Below are positions 46,333 to 55,433 of a stretch of DNA of 64,000 bases, in pieces. The notes below the pieces were generated by a model that was not told the DNA's origin, did no database searches, and was given only the letters and a program-made list of their open reading frames with translations. Positions within the stretch are counted from its first letter, which is position 1, and each line of letters opens with the position of its first letter. Source of the stretch: Microbulbifer sp. TB1203 (GTDB lineage Bacteria; Pseudomonadota; Gammaproteobacteria; Pseudomonadales; Cellvibrionaceae); NCBI RefSeq assembly GCF_030997045.1, contig NZ_CP116899.1, forward strand, positions 2,429,501-2,493,500, given 5' to 3'. The position numbers and the translations under genes were made by a program.

Positions 46333-48084
46333 ATGACTCGCTACCTTAATATAAGATCTAGGTTTCTGAAGAGTTGGAAGTTGGCAACGTCTCTAGTACT
46401 TTTTTCCACCTTGCTGGCTTTCTCCTCCTATTCTTTTTCACAAAACCTGTTGACCAATCCCGGCTTCGAAAGCGGTACCAGCGGTTGGACGCTGGGCGGG
46501 GACGCGTCGGCCCAGTTTACCGAGTCCAGCGGGCGCAGTGGCAACCGCTTAACCCACTGGTCGTCGAGTTCTTCTTATACGGCCGAGACCAAACAAACGG
46601 TAACGGGACTGGCGGCGGGGAACTACCGCCTGTCCGTTTACACCGTCGGCGGCGAAACCAGCGGAGCCTGGCTCTGGGCCTACTGCGATGGCCAGCGCTT
46701 CTCAACCCCCATTCCCTCCAGTCCCTGGGGCAGTTGGGCCCAGGTTGTCGTTGACAATATCCCGGTGAGCGGCGGCAGTTGCGAACTGGGAATAACGACC
46801 GAAAACAGCGAGTGGAGCAGCTTCGACGATGTGGTTTTTGAATGGGTGTCCGGCGGTGGCCCCGGCGAGCTTGTGATCGAGGAAGCCACTGGCTTCTGTA
46901 GTGTGGACGGCTCGGTCGACAGCAACCACTCAGGCTACAACGGCAGAGGCTTCGCCAACACCGACAACGCCACGGGCAACGGCGTCGAGTGGCGTGTTCA
47001 AGTGCCCGCGGGCGGGAGCTATGAGCTGGAATGGCGCTACGCCAACGCCTCGGACAACAACCGTGCGGGCAGTGTTGTGGTCAATGGCAACAGTGTAGCG
47101 ACGGTGGATTTCCCCTCCACCGGCGCCTGGGAGACCTGGGCTGTGGCGAGTGCGACCATTTCCCTGGACGCCGGCGAGAACACCATTCGCCTGGAGGCAA
47201 TTTCCGGCGAGGGACTGGGTAACATTGATTCGTTGACCGTCACCGGCAACAGTCCGCAGGCGATCGATTGCGGAAACAATTCCGGTGATGGGTATCCACT
47301 GGGCAACCCACCCGTTCCAAGTAGCGGTTGCGGTCAGTCCCCCGGTCTGGCGAGCGGTGCCCACACGATGACGAGTGCAGGCTACAACCGAGAGTACATT
47401 CTCTCCCTTCCAAGCAACTACGACGCGAACAAGCCCTACCGACTGATTTTCGGGATGCACTGGGCGAATGGGAGTGACGAAGCTGTGGCGGGCTGGTCAC
47501 AGTGGTTCGGCCTTAAAGCGCTCGACACAGGGAATAACACCATCTTCGTTGCACCTAACGGATATAACGAGTGGTGGTCAGGGAGCGACGACCGCGACCA
47601 CATCTTCTTCGATGATCTGAACGCTCACCTCGCATCCAACTTGTGCATCGATAAATCGAGAATCTTCTCCGTCGGGTTCAGCCTGGGTGCAATGTACACC
47701 AATGGCCTGGCGCAAACGCATCAGGATGTTCTGCGAGGCGTCGTGGTGTACGCTACCGCCGACTACAACATCTACTTCCCGGAGAATACCGGCAAGCCCC
47801 TCGCTTATATGGGGGTTCATGGCCTGCATGACCCGACCTGCCCCATCTCATCAGGACGGCGGTCGAGAGATCGGTTCGTGGCGAACAACGCGTGCGCGAC
47901 ACCTGGTTCCGTACCTGAGGCCTGGGACGGAGGCCCCCACGTCACCTACGACTACGATTGCCCGGACAATTACCCCGTGCGCTGGTCCACTTTCGACGGA
48001 GCACACACCTATCCGCCGAACAATGAGCCTATCGGGTCGTCATGGGTGCACGATGAGACGTGGGAATTCATCACGCAGTTCTGA
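46333..48084 (+). CDS. Secreted CE1/PHB-depolymerase-like esterase with two binding modules
   Basis: 583 residues from the ATG at 46333. Signal peptide (STLLAFSSYSFS), CBM61-like and CBM35/6-like modules nearly identical in DNA to those of the acetylesterase at 39.1 kb, then an alpha/beta hydrolase from about 330: REYILSLPSNYDANKPYRL, nucleophile Ser in VGFSLGAM, His in FDGAHTYPP. This matches feruloyl or acetyl esterases of the CE1/PHB-depolymerase group. It probably removes ferulate or acetate from pectic side chains (feruloylated galactan or arabinan). The catalytic domain DNA differs in composition from the modules, consistent with domain swapping. Confidence 0.87.
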   Translation: MTRYLNIRSRFLKSWKLATSLVLFSTLLAFSSYSFSQNLLTNPGFESGTSGWTLGGDASAQFTESSGRSGNRLTHWSSSSSYTAETKQTVTGLAAGNYRLSVYTVGGETSGAWLWAYCDGQRFSTPIPSSPWGSWAQVVVDNIPVSGGSCELGITTENSEWSSFDDVVFEWVSGGGPGELVIEEATGFCSVDGSVDSNHSGYNGRGFANTDNATGNGVEWRVQVPAGGSYELEWRYANASDNNRAGSVVVNGNSVATVDFPSTGAWETWAVASATISLDAGENTIRLEAISGEGLGNIDSLTVTGNSPQAIDCGNNSGDGYPLGNPPVPSSGCGQSPGLASGAHTMTSAGYNREYILSLPSNYDANKPYRLIFGMHWANGSDEAVAGWSQWFGLKALDTGNNTIFVAPNGYNEWWSGSDDRDHIFFDDLNAHLASNLCIDKSRIFSVGFSLGAMYTNGLAQTHQDVLRGVVVYATADYNIYFPENTGKPLAYMGVHGLHDPTCPISSGRRSRDRFVANNACATPGSVPEAWDGGPHVTYDYDCPDNYPVRWSTFDGAHTYPPNNEPIGSSWVHDETWEFITQF

Positions 48085-48104
48085 TACGCGAATTGGACGC
48101 CTGG

Positions 48105-48128
48105 TTCCCCGGCGTTTACGCCGGGGAA
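48105..48128 (+). repeat. Hairpin after the CE1-like gene
   Basis: TTCCCCGGC, loop GTTTAC, GCCGGGGAA, related to the hairpin at 43365. No T tract. Confidence 0.5.
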
Positions 48129-48157
48129 TCTGTAAACAAACTTTACCTCCGCGCTGT

Positions 48158-49408
48158 ATGAAACAAAGATTTATGAACCAAACCATCTCAAAAGCATTTC
48201 AGGCTTCGCCCTCGCCGCCGTCCGTGGTAAAACAGAGGCTCGCTCGAAACGGCTTTATCTTGACATATACCGATGCCGGCACGGCCGGAATTTTCATTTC
48301 GGCAATTGCAAGCGGAAGTGCCCAAGGCCCTCGTGAAGAGCACGATAATTACGAAACTCTTTACCAAATTATAGGAACGCTATTGACGGAAAAGCAGCTG
48401 GTGATTACTCATGAAAGAGTGTTTGCCAGCTTATCGTGCCAGCACGATTTACTTTACCAAAGACAGCAAACGCTACCTCGCTACGGCATTGATCCCAATA
48501 TACCTGTGACACTGATCCACGGATGCCCTCCGTGGGGTGCCGGGCTGGCAGGCGCCCTCTTTCATGCTGTACCGGGGAGCATCGCGAAACCGGAAACCCT
48601 GGAAATTCATGGTACCCCAGTGGGTCGAATCTGGTCCTCGGGTATTGTCGACTACGCAATGTTGCAGTTTGGGAGGAACACAGGATTATCATCCCAACTT
48701 GATCTCGAAGCGAACGAGGTATTCCTGGCCGCTGCCAGCGCCCTGGTCGACAATGGTTTTTCGTTCACTGACGTGACCAGAACCTGGTTCTACATTCACG
48801 ACATCCTCGATAACTATCAGCTATTCAATCAGGTGCGGGACAAACACTACACCGATTTTCGATTGGCAAAAAAATCAGGTGCGCCACTCCGCCTGCCAGC
48901 AAGCACCGGTATAGGGGGCACCTCGGCAAACCGCTCTGCTCTCGCGGCGGACTTCCTGGCTGTAAAGCCGATATCCAAAGATACGGTTAGACAGCTCAGT
49001 AACCCGGCGCAGAAGGAGGCGTTCCATTACGGCGCTTCATTCTCAAGGGCAGTTCTGATTCAGGAGCAGACCGCCGATATCATCCAAGTTTCCGGTACTG
49101 CATCTATAGGCGAAGATGGCCGGACCCTTCATCCAAAAGACGGTGCATCACAAATCGCTTGTACACTGGACAAGCTTGAGACGCTATTGGAAACCGTTTC
49201 TGCGAGTCTGAATCAGGTCGCTACCGCCAATGTATTTCTCAAAGATCCAGCATTGTGGGATATCTTCCAGAGAATCGCCAGGAAACGTGGCCTTGCTGAG
49301 TTTCCCGGCGTGCCGGTGATTGCTGATATCTGCAGGGATGATCTCCTTTTCGAGATCGACGCCGAAGTCGTGGTGCCAAAAACTGGAACAAAAAAATGCG
49401 CTTATTAA
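48158..49408 (+). CDS. Rid-superfamily/chorismatase-like (FkbO/Hyg5-XanB2 type) protein
   Basis: 416 residues from the ATG at 48158 (48173 also possible); no signal peptide, so cytosolic. The C-terminal half is a Rid/YjgF fold (IIQVSGTASIGEDGRTLHP, LNQVATANVFLKD, CRDDLLFEIDAEVVVP). The N-terminal half with RTWFYIHDILDNYQLFNQVRD and LPASTGIGG is the extended architecture of chorismatase-like proteins. The Arg used by deaminating RidA does not appear at the expected place, so imine deaminase activity is doubtful. It overlaps the next gene by 13 bases. Neighbour logic gives no clear substrate; GC content is lower than the array. Family moderately sure, function unknown. Confidence 0.7.
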   Translation: MKQRFMNQTISKAFQASPSPPSVVKQRLARNGFILTYTDAGTAGIFISAIASGSAQGPREEHDNYETLYQIIGTLLTEKQLVITHERVFASLSCQHDLLYQRQQTLPRYGIDPNIPVTLIHGCPPWGAGLAGALFHAVPGSIAKPETLEIHGTPVGRIWSSGIVDYAMLQFGRNTGLSSQLDLEANEVFLAAASALVDNGFSFTDVTRTWFYIHDILDNYQLFNQVRDKHYTDFRLAKKSGAPLRLPASTGIGGTSANRSALAADFLAVKPISKDTVRQLSNPAQKEAFHYGASFSRAVLIQEQTADIIQVSGTASIGEDGRTLHPKDGASQIACTLDKLETLLETVSASLNQVATANVFLKDPALWDIFQRIARKRGLAEFPGVPVIADICRDDLLFEIDAEVVVPKTGTKKCAY

Positions 49409-51735
49409 AAACAACATCAATCCTGTGCCTTGCAGCCGTAAGCTTGTTGTTGGTCTGGAGTTGCTCAAAAAGCGTTTCGACTAACGGGCAGGCGGAGGCC
49501 TCATCCGATCAGCTCGGTAAGCTGACTATTGAATATCCCCTGGACGGGGCAATGTTCCCGCTTGAGATAGCACCCTCGACTTTTATATGGAACGATGACT
49601 CCGGCGAAGCAGATACATGGCTTGTTCGGGTGGCGCGCGAGGGGGAAGCTCCCATCGTCGAAAAGCAGGTTACCGAACAGAGCTGGAAGCCCAACACTAA
49701 TGTGTGGGAAGCGATCAAAGTCGCGGCACTGGAAAAGCCGGTCTCAATTATTGTACAGGGCGGCCGCAGAGTTGACGGGAAGCACAATCATGATAGCTGG
49801 GTGTCGAGCGACGAGGTATCAATCCGGGCCTCAGATGACCCGGTAGGAGCACCTATCTTCTTCAGGGAAGTTCCGCTACCGTTTGACTATGCCAACAAGT
49901 ATCCGGAGAAAATTCGCTATCGGCTCGGTTATGTTTCTGAATCACACGAATCGCGAGTGTTAATGGACAACCTGCCGCTTTGTGGAAATTGCCACTCGGC
50001 CTCCGATGACGGCCGCACTTTCGGTATGGATATCGATTATGCCAACGATAAAGGTTCATATGTTATTACTGAGCTGGAAAAACACACTGACCTGACTCCC
50101 GATAAAATTATCACCTGGAGTGACTACAAACGAGAGGATGGAACCCTTACATTCGGGCTTCTATCGCGTGTATCGCCAGATGGGAATCACGTCGTAAGTA
50201 CTGTGAAAGATCGTTCGATTTTTGTCGGACTTCCGGAAAACCTGGCCTACTCGCAGCTGTTCTTTCCTATCCAGGGTATCATAGCGTCGTACCACCGCGA
50301 GACAGGCGAATTCAAGGCGCTTCCGGGCGCTGACAACCCCGAGTATGTGCAAAGCAATCCTTCCTGGAGCCCCGATGGAGAAACGCTGTTCTTTGCACGA
50401 TCACGCGCTCACCAGCTCGAGAACGCGGACGATTATACCTCCGCTATAATCCCGAAAGAAGCTGCGTCCGAATTTTTGAGTGATGGCAAAAAATTCAAGT
50501 ACGATATTTACAAAATTCCCTTCAACAACGGCGAAGGTGGCGAGGCCGTTCCATTGGAAGGCGCTTCCAACAATGGTAAAAGCAACTATTTCCCCAAGGT
50601 TACGCCCGACGGCAAGTGGGTTGTGTTTACTCAGGCCGAAAGCTTTATGCTCCTACAGCCGGATAGCCGCCTGTACATAGTGCCCGCCGAAGGAGGGGTG
50701 GCGCGGGAGATGAATGCCAATACTGTCGAAATGAACTCTTGGCACAGCTTTTCGCCGAATGGCCGCTGGATGGTGTTTTCGTCCAAAGCGCGTGGCCCTT
50801 ATACGCAGCTATGGCTCACCCATATAGATGAAGACGGCAATGATACTCCGCCAGTTTTGCTGGAGCACCTAATGACGGAAGATCGGGCAGCCAATATACC
50901 GGAATTCCTGAATGTAGAGCCCGACAGTATCGAGAAGCTTGTAGATCAATTTTCAGAGGGTGGGAACTACCACTATCGAGTTGCCAAGAATCTACTCCGG
51001 TATGGCGAGCTTGAAGACGCTCTCCGATTGCTTGACAAAGCGGCTGAAATACAACCTGACAATCCGGATGTGTTTCTGGAACGCGGTGCGCTTCATTCGC
51101 AGCTCAATAACGACGATATGGCTATGCGCGATTTTAAGAAGGCTATAGCGATCGCCCCCACAGACTTTCGAGGCCCCTTTAATCTGGGTCTGGCGAAGGA
51201 GTTTATCGGGGATCTCGACGGAGCACTGGAAAGCATCAATAAAGCAGTTGAGTTGAATCCAATGAATTTCAACATAATCGCCAAGCGCGGTCTCCTGCAA
51301 CAGAAAATCGGAAAACTCCAGGATGCTGTAGCAGATTTTGACAAGGCGCTGGAGTTAAATCCGAAGTCGGCGGACCTATTCAATCTCAGAGGGGATATCA
51401 AACGGGAAGCCGGTGATTTCGAAGGTGCCTTTCGCGACTTTGACAAAGCTATAGCCTTGAAACCGGATTTAGGATCGGCTTGGCTAAACCGAAGCTTTGC
51501 TTACCTCAGTCAAAATGAGTGGAAAAAAGCAAGGAATGATCTTGATGAGGCGAGAGTGCACACCCCGGAAGCACCCCTGGGATATGTGATTGAAGCACTT
51601 GTCGCTTTTAACAGCAGGGATCATGAAAAGGGTTGTTCGGTGCTGGAAGCGGCAAAAAGCAAAGGACGCGCTATGGGCGGCTATCAAAATCAAGTGGAAC
51701 ATATGTTTCAGCAGGCCTGTATTCCGCAGGCGTAA
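49396..51735 (+). CDS. Lipoprotein with heme-c motif, PD40/TolB-like propeller and TPR repeats
   Basis: 779 residues. Lipobox LLVWSC (lipid on Cys23). One CXXCH motif in LPLCGNCHSASDDG (about residue 195) suggests covalent heme c. PD40/TolB-like blades follow (YVQSNPSWSPDGETLFFARS, YFPKVTPDGKWVVFTQ, WHSFSPNGRWMVFSS; about 270-480), then at least five TPR units from about 530 (ALRLLDKAAEIQPDNPDVFLE and repeats). Such architecture is annotated as PD40/TPR protein in Bacteroidetes and some gammaproteobacteria. It overlaps the Rid-like gene, so the two are translationally coupled. Likely envelope-bound scaffold or redox sensor; role unknown. Confidence 0.8.
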   Translation: MRLLKTTSILCLAAVSLLLVWSCSKSVSTNGQAEASSDQLGKLTIEYPLDGAMFPLEIAPSTFIWNDDSGEADTWLVRVAREGEAPIVEKQVTEQSWKPNTNVWEAIKVAALEKPVSIIVQGGRRVDGKHNHDSWVSSDEVSIRASDDPVGAPIFFREVPLPFDYANKYPEKIRYRLGYVSESHESRVLMDNLPLCGNCHSASDDGRTFGMDIDYANDKGSYVITELEKHTDLTPDKIITWSDYKREDGTLTFGLLSRVSPDGNHVVSTVKDRSIFVGLPENLAYSQLFFPIQGIIASYHRETGEFKALPGADNPEYVQSNPSWSPDGETLFFARSRAHQLENADDYTSAIIPKEAASEFLSDGKKFKYDIYKIPFNNGEGGEAVPLEGASNNGKSNYFPKVTPDGKWVVFTQAESFMLLQPDSRLYIVPAEGGVAREMNANTVEMNSWHSFSPNGRWMVFSSKARGPYTQLWLTHIDEDGNDTPPVLLEHLMTEDRAANIPEFLNVEPDSIEKLVDQFSEGGNYHYRVAKNLLRYGELEDALRLLDKAAEIQPDNPDVFLERGALHSQLNNDDMAMRDFKKAIAIAPTDFRGPFNLGLAKEFIGDLDGALESINKAVELNPMNFNIIAKRGLLQQKIGKLQDAVADFDKALELNPKSADLFNLRGDIKREAGDFEGAFRDFDKAIALKPDLGSAWLNRSFAYLSQNEWKKARNDLDEARVHTPEAPLGYVIEALVAFNSRDHEKGCSVLEAAKSKGRAMGGYQNQVEHMFQQACIPQA

Positions 51736-51767
51736 TACGATTACCCCCTTCTATCGGAGATAGAATA

Positions 51768-54146
51768 ATGACTCGCTATATAAATGTAAGGTATAAATTC
51801 CTGCAGATCTGTAAGTTGGCAATATCCCTGGTACTTTTTTCCACATTGCTGACTTTCTCGTCCTTCTCCTTTTCACAAAACCTGTTGACCAATCCCGGGT
51901 TCGAAAACGGTACCGACGGTTGGATTCTGGAAGAGGACTCGTCGGCCCAGTTTACCGAATCCAACGGGCGCAATGGCAACCGTTTGACCCACTGGTCGTC
52001 GAGTGCTTCCTACACGGCCGAGACCAAACAGACGGTAATGGGGCTGGCGGCGGGAACCTACCGCTTGTCCGTTTACACCGTCGGCGGCGAAACCAGCGGG
52101 GCCTGGCTCTGGGCCTACTGCGACGGCCAGAGCTTCTCAACCCCCATTCCCTCCAGCCCCTGGGGCAGTTGGGCCCAGGTAGTCGTTGACAATATCCCGG
52201 TGAGCGGCGGCAACTGCGAGCTGGGCATAACGACCGAAAACAGCGAGTGGAGCAGCTTCGACGATGTGTTCTTCGAGCGGGTGTCCGGCGGTGGCCCCAG
52301 CGAGATTGTGATCGAGGAAGGCATTGGCTTCTGTGACGTAGACGGCTCGGTCGACAGCAATCACTCAGGTTACCACGGAAGTGGTTTTGCCAACACGACG
52401 AATGCCACGGGCAATGGAGTGAACTGGCAAATTGAGGTCGGCCAGGCGGGCACCTACAGCCTGCAATGGCGCTATGCCAATGGCGGCGCGAATGGACGCC
52501 CCGGCGAGGTATCGGTTGACAACCAGACGTCGTCCCACGGTGTGGCGTTTCCGGTAACCGGCAGTTGGACAAGCTGGGCGAACAGCGAGGCACTTGAACT
52601 ATGGCTCGACCAGGGTACGCACACCATCCGCCTGCAAGCCACCGCTGCCGAGGGACTGGGCAATATCGATTCCTTGAGTATCGCGGGGCCCGGCATCGTC
52701 AGCGGCCATGAGTGTGGGAGCAGCGACGCCATTACCCTCTGGATGGCTGGAGATTCCACCGTGATGAATGGTGGATCCTCTTGTCCACACGGATGGGGCC
52801 GCGACTTTGCAGATTACTTCAATAGCAATGTCAGTGTACAAAACCTCGCGGTCGGCGGACGCAGTGTCCGCACCTGGCTTTACGATGTGCAATCCAGTTT
52901 TGGTAGTGACGGGGAGTGTATTCTCAGTACCGACTCCAGCGGGAATCCGATCCTGCAAGACCGCTGGCAAACCGCGCTGTCCGGCATGAAAAGCGGTGAC
53001 TATCTATTTATCCAGTTTGGTATCAATGACGGTTCCAGCTCCTGTCCGCGACACGTCGGTTCCAATGCATTTATGCAGGCCTATCAAATGATGGCCGAAG
53101 CCGCTCGCGCAAGAGGCGCAACGCCGATATTTATCACACCGGTATCAGCGGTCCGCTGTTCCGGCGACACGGCTGTGGCATCACGCGGATTTATATCGGA
53201 AACCTTTGATTCAGGTGCAAATCTGAGCGTACCCGTCATTGACCTGCACCAACGCAGCATTCAGCTGTATAACGAACGGAATTTCTGTCCGATTCCGGGG
53301 GGTGGCGATGTATCGGAAAGCACTGGCGGAGCGGTCGGCGCCTTCTTCTGTAACGACCATACCCATTTCGATACCAGTGGAGCCTATGATATTGCCGGTC
53401 TCGTGGTCCAGGGGCTCCGCGACCTGAACCTTCCTCTGACCCAACACTTGAAGAATGATACCTCAACCCCGGTAAATGTTTTCCTGGCCGGTGACTCCAT
53501 CGTCTCCAGTTATACCGATACCTCGAGCCCCAATGATATGGCGGGCTGGGGACAAATGTTGCCGGAGCAATATAACGCCAATGTCAACATTTATAACCAT
53601 GCAATCGGGGGGCGTACTGCGCGACGCTTTATTGAGGAAGGACGCCTCGACGCCATCTGGGAAGAAGCCAATCCAGGCGATTACCTGTTGCTACAGTTTG
53701 GCACCAATGACAGCCACAGAACCGCCACCTATACCATCAACGGACAAACCATTCCCTACTATCTGGACCCGAATACCGATTTTAAGTCCTACTTGCTGCA
53801 ATACATAAACGGTGCCCGTGCGCGAGGAATCAACCTGGGCTTCGTCACGCCGACGCCCAGGAACTCGGCCTACTGCACCGGTGGAAATGGCACCGGAGCC
53901 TGGGCGCAGGCAATGCGGGAACTTGCATCGGTAGAAGGCATTTCACTGATCGACTTGAACCAGAAAACCGTGAATCACTTGATGGCAATCTGTCCATCAC
54001 CGACGCCGGAGGATTTCTTTTTCGTGCGTGCCAACGGATCGATCGACGGCACGCACTTCCAGGAGAATGGCGCACGTAATCTTGCGCGTTTCGTTGCGGA
54101 TGGCATCGGCGAAGCGGGCATGGCGTTGAACGGCTATCGAAAGTAG
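51768..54146 (+). CDS. Secreted double-SGNH esterase with two binding modules
   Basis: 792 residues from the ATG at 51768, after TATCGGAGATAGAATA. Signal peptide (STLLTFSSFSFS), CBM61-like module, CBM35/6-like module of the PL9-gene subtype (WQIEVGQAGTYSLQWRYANGG), then two complete SGNH/CE12-like domains. Domain 1 (about 320-550): WMAGDSTVMNGG, FIQFGINDGS, CNDHTHFDTSGA. Domain 2 (about 560-790): FLAGDSIVSSYT, LLQFGTNDSH, GTHFQENGA. Both keep Ser, Gly, Asn, Asp and His. Two esterases in one chain may act on acetyls at different galacturonate positions. A strong terminator follows. Confidence 0.9.
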   Translation: MTRYINVRYKFLQICKLAISLVLFSTLLTFSSFSFSQNLLTNPGFENGTDGWILEEDSSAQFTESNGRNGNRLTHWSSSASYTAETKQTVMGLAAGTYRLSVYTVGGETSGAWLWAYCDGQSFSTPIPSSPWGSWAQVVVDNIPVSGGNCELGITTENSEWSSFDDVFFERVSGGGPSEIVIEEGIGFCDVDGSVDSNHSGYHGSGFANTTNATGNGVNWQIEVGQAGTYSLQWRYANGGANGRPGEVSVDNQTSSHGVAFPVTGSWTSWANSEALELWLDQGTHTIRLQATAAEGLGNIDSLSIAGPGIVSGHECGSSDAITLWMAGDSTVMNGGSSCPHGWGRDFADYFNSNVSVQNLAVGGRSVRTWLYDVQSSFGSDGECILSTDSSGNPILQDRWQTALSGMKSGDYLFIQFGINDGSSSCPRHVGSNAFMQAYQMMAEAARARGATPIFITPVSAVRCSGDTAVASRGFISETFDSGANLSVPVIDLHQRSIQLYNERNFCPIPGGGDVSESTGGAVGAFFCNDHTHFDTSGAYDIAGLVVQGLRDLNLPLTQHLKNDTSTPVNVFLAGDSIVSSYTDTSSPNDMAGWGQMLPEQYNANVNIYNHAIGGRTARRFIEEGRLDAIWEEANPGDYLLLQFGTNDSHRTATYTINGQTIPYYLDPNTDFKSYLLQYINGARARGINLGFVTPTPRNSAYCTGGNGTGAWAQAMRELASVEGISLIDLNQKTVNHLMAICPSPTPEDFFFVRANGSIDGTHFQENGARNLARFVADGIGEAGMALNGYRK

Positions 54147-54154
54147 AAATCACG

Positions 54155-54186
54155 AGCATAAACAGCTGCGGCTGTTTATGCTTTTG
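54155..54186 (+). terminator. Rho-independent terminator after the double esterase
   Basis: AGCATAAACAGC, loop TGCG, GCTGTTTATGCT, then TTTT. Confidence 0.75.
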
Positions 54187-54401
54187 AAACGGGGTAGAAA
54201 TGCTTTCCGAAACGATTGCCGAATTTAACACGAATCATCAAGCGCAAGCTCACCGATCAACCACTCTTATCGGAAATAGAACAATGGCTCGTTATACATA
54301 TATCAGATATAGATTTGCGCAGATCTGGAAATTGGCAATATCGCTAGTACTTTTTTCCACCTTGCTGGCTTTCTCGTCCTTTTCCTTGTCACAAAACCTG
54401 T

Positions 54402-55433
54402 CCTAATTACCACCTAAGCTAAGCCGAGTTTAAGCAATCTTTCCGGCATTGGTGGAGTCCGGAGAGAGGCGTAGATAAGCCGGGGAATGAGCGCGCAAAG
54501 ATCGAATCTGCGGTTGAATCGGTACTGGAATTCCGCCAGATAGCGCTGCGCATATTTAGGCCGGATTGCGTGGTAGGTACTGCGCAAAGCGCTCTTTAAA
54601 TTGCCGAGTACAGTATTCACCCAATAGAACTCGGGCTCTTCAACGGAAGCGCGGCCACCACCACAGACAATCTTATCGTGTGCGCAACCTGCTTCAGTGA
54701 CGGCATTGAAACACGCGAGGCCATCCGAGATGACAGTGCTGCCTTCACTCAGATGGCGCTTACTCCAGGCGGAAATCTCGGTGCTTCGGAAACCCTTGAT
54801 GATGGAGAGCTTGATCCGGGATGGCTGGCCTTCCTTGGTGGTTTCAACAGCGGCAACAAAGGGTGTCTTGCCGTCAGCGCCGCGTCCTGGCTTGCATCCG
54901 GTACGCTCGCCGCCAAGATAGGCGTCATCCAGCTCGATGAAGCCGGACAGCTTGTAGTGCTGGTCCCGCTCCAGCATTACCTGCATGAGCTTCTGCTTCA
55001 TGCGCCAGGCAGCGTTGTAGGAGATACCCAGGTGACGGGCCAGCTCCATGCAGGAGATGCCCTTCTTATCCTGGGTAATGAGGAAGATACCAAGAAACCA
55101 GGTGGTAAGGGGTAGCTTGGTGGAGTCGAAGATAGTGCGCGAGGTTATCGACGTCTGGCGGCGACATCGGTTGCACTGCTTCAGCTTGCGGTGAGACAAG
55201 TCGCAATACTTGTCATGCCCGCAGTGGGGACAGCGGAATCCGTCTGGCCATCGCCACCGGCAGAGCGCATCGAAGCACTGGTCCTCGGTTCCGTGCTCCT
55301 TGAGGAATTTGGTCAAACTGATGCCCTTCTGGAACTGTACCTTGTTGCGAGCCATGGCGGATTCCCTTGCAGATCAACGAGATAACTGTATTTATATACA
55401 GGTAATCGTTACTTAGCAAGAGTGGTAATTAGG
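54402..55433 (-). mobile_element. IS1595-family (ISXO2-like) insertion sequence, copy 1
   Basis: 1032 bp with 12-bp perfect terminal inverted repeats (CCTAATTACCAC/GTGGTAATTAGG) and an 8-bp target duplication AAACCTGT on both sides (54394-54401 and 55434-55441), the duplication size of IS1595 elements. Carries one transposase on the minus strand. Inserted in the signal-peptide end of the GH5 gene. Confidence 0.95.
54414..55355 (-). CDS. ISXO2-like (IS1595 family) transposase, copy 1
   Basis: 313 residues. N-terminal zinc ribbon with CPHCG and CNRCRR (about 41-65), typical of ISXO2/IS1595 transposases, then a DDE domain: first Asp in FIELDDAYLGG, second in TVISDGLACF, third region in YWVNTVLGNLKSALRST. 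Intact, no frameshift. The product is identical to that of the copy at 57.7 kb. Transposes the element and is the only active mobile gene in the window apart from its twin. Confidence 0.95.
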   Translation of the reverse strand: MARNKVQFQKGISLTKFLKEHGTEDQCFDALCRWRWPDGFRCPHCGHDKYCDLSHRKLKQCNRCRRQTSITSRTIFDSTKLPLTTWFLGIFLITQDKKGISCMELARHLGISYNAAWRMKQKLMQVMLERDQHYKLSGFIELDDAYLGGERTGCKPGRGADGKTPFVAAVETTKEGQPSRIKLSIIKGFRSTEISAWSKRHLSEGSTVISDGLACFNAVTEAGCAHDKIVCGGGRASVEEPEFYWVNTVLGNLKSALRSTYHAIRPKYAQRYLAEFQYRFNRRFDLCALIPRLIYASLRTPPMPERLLKLGLA

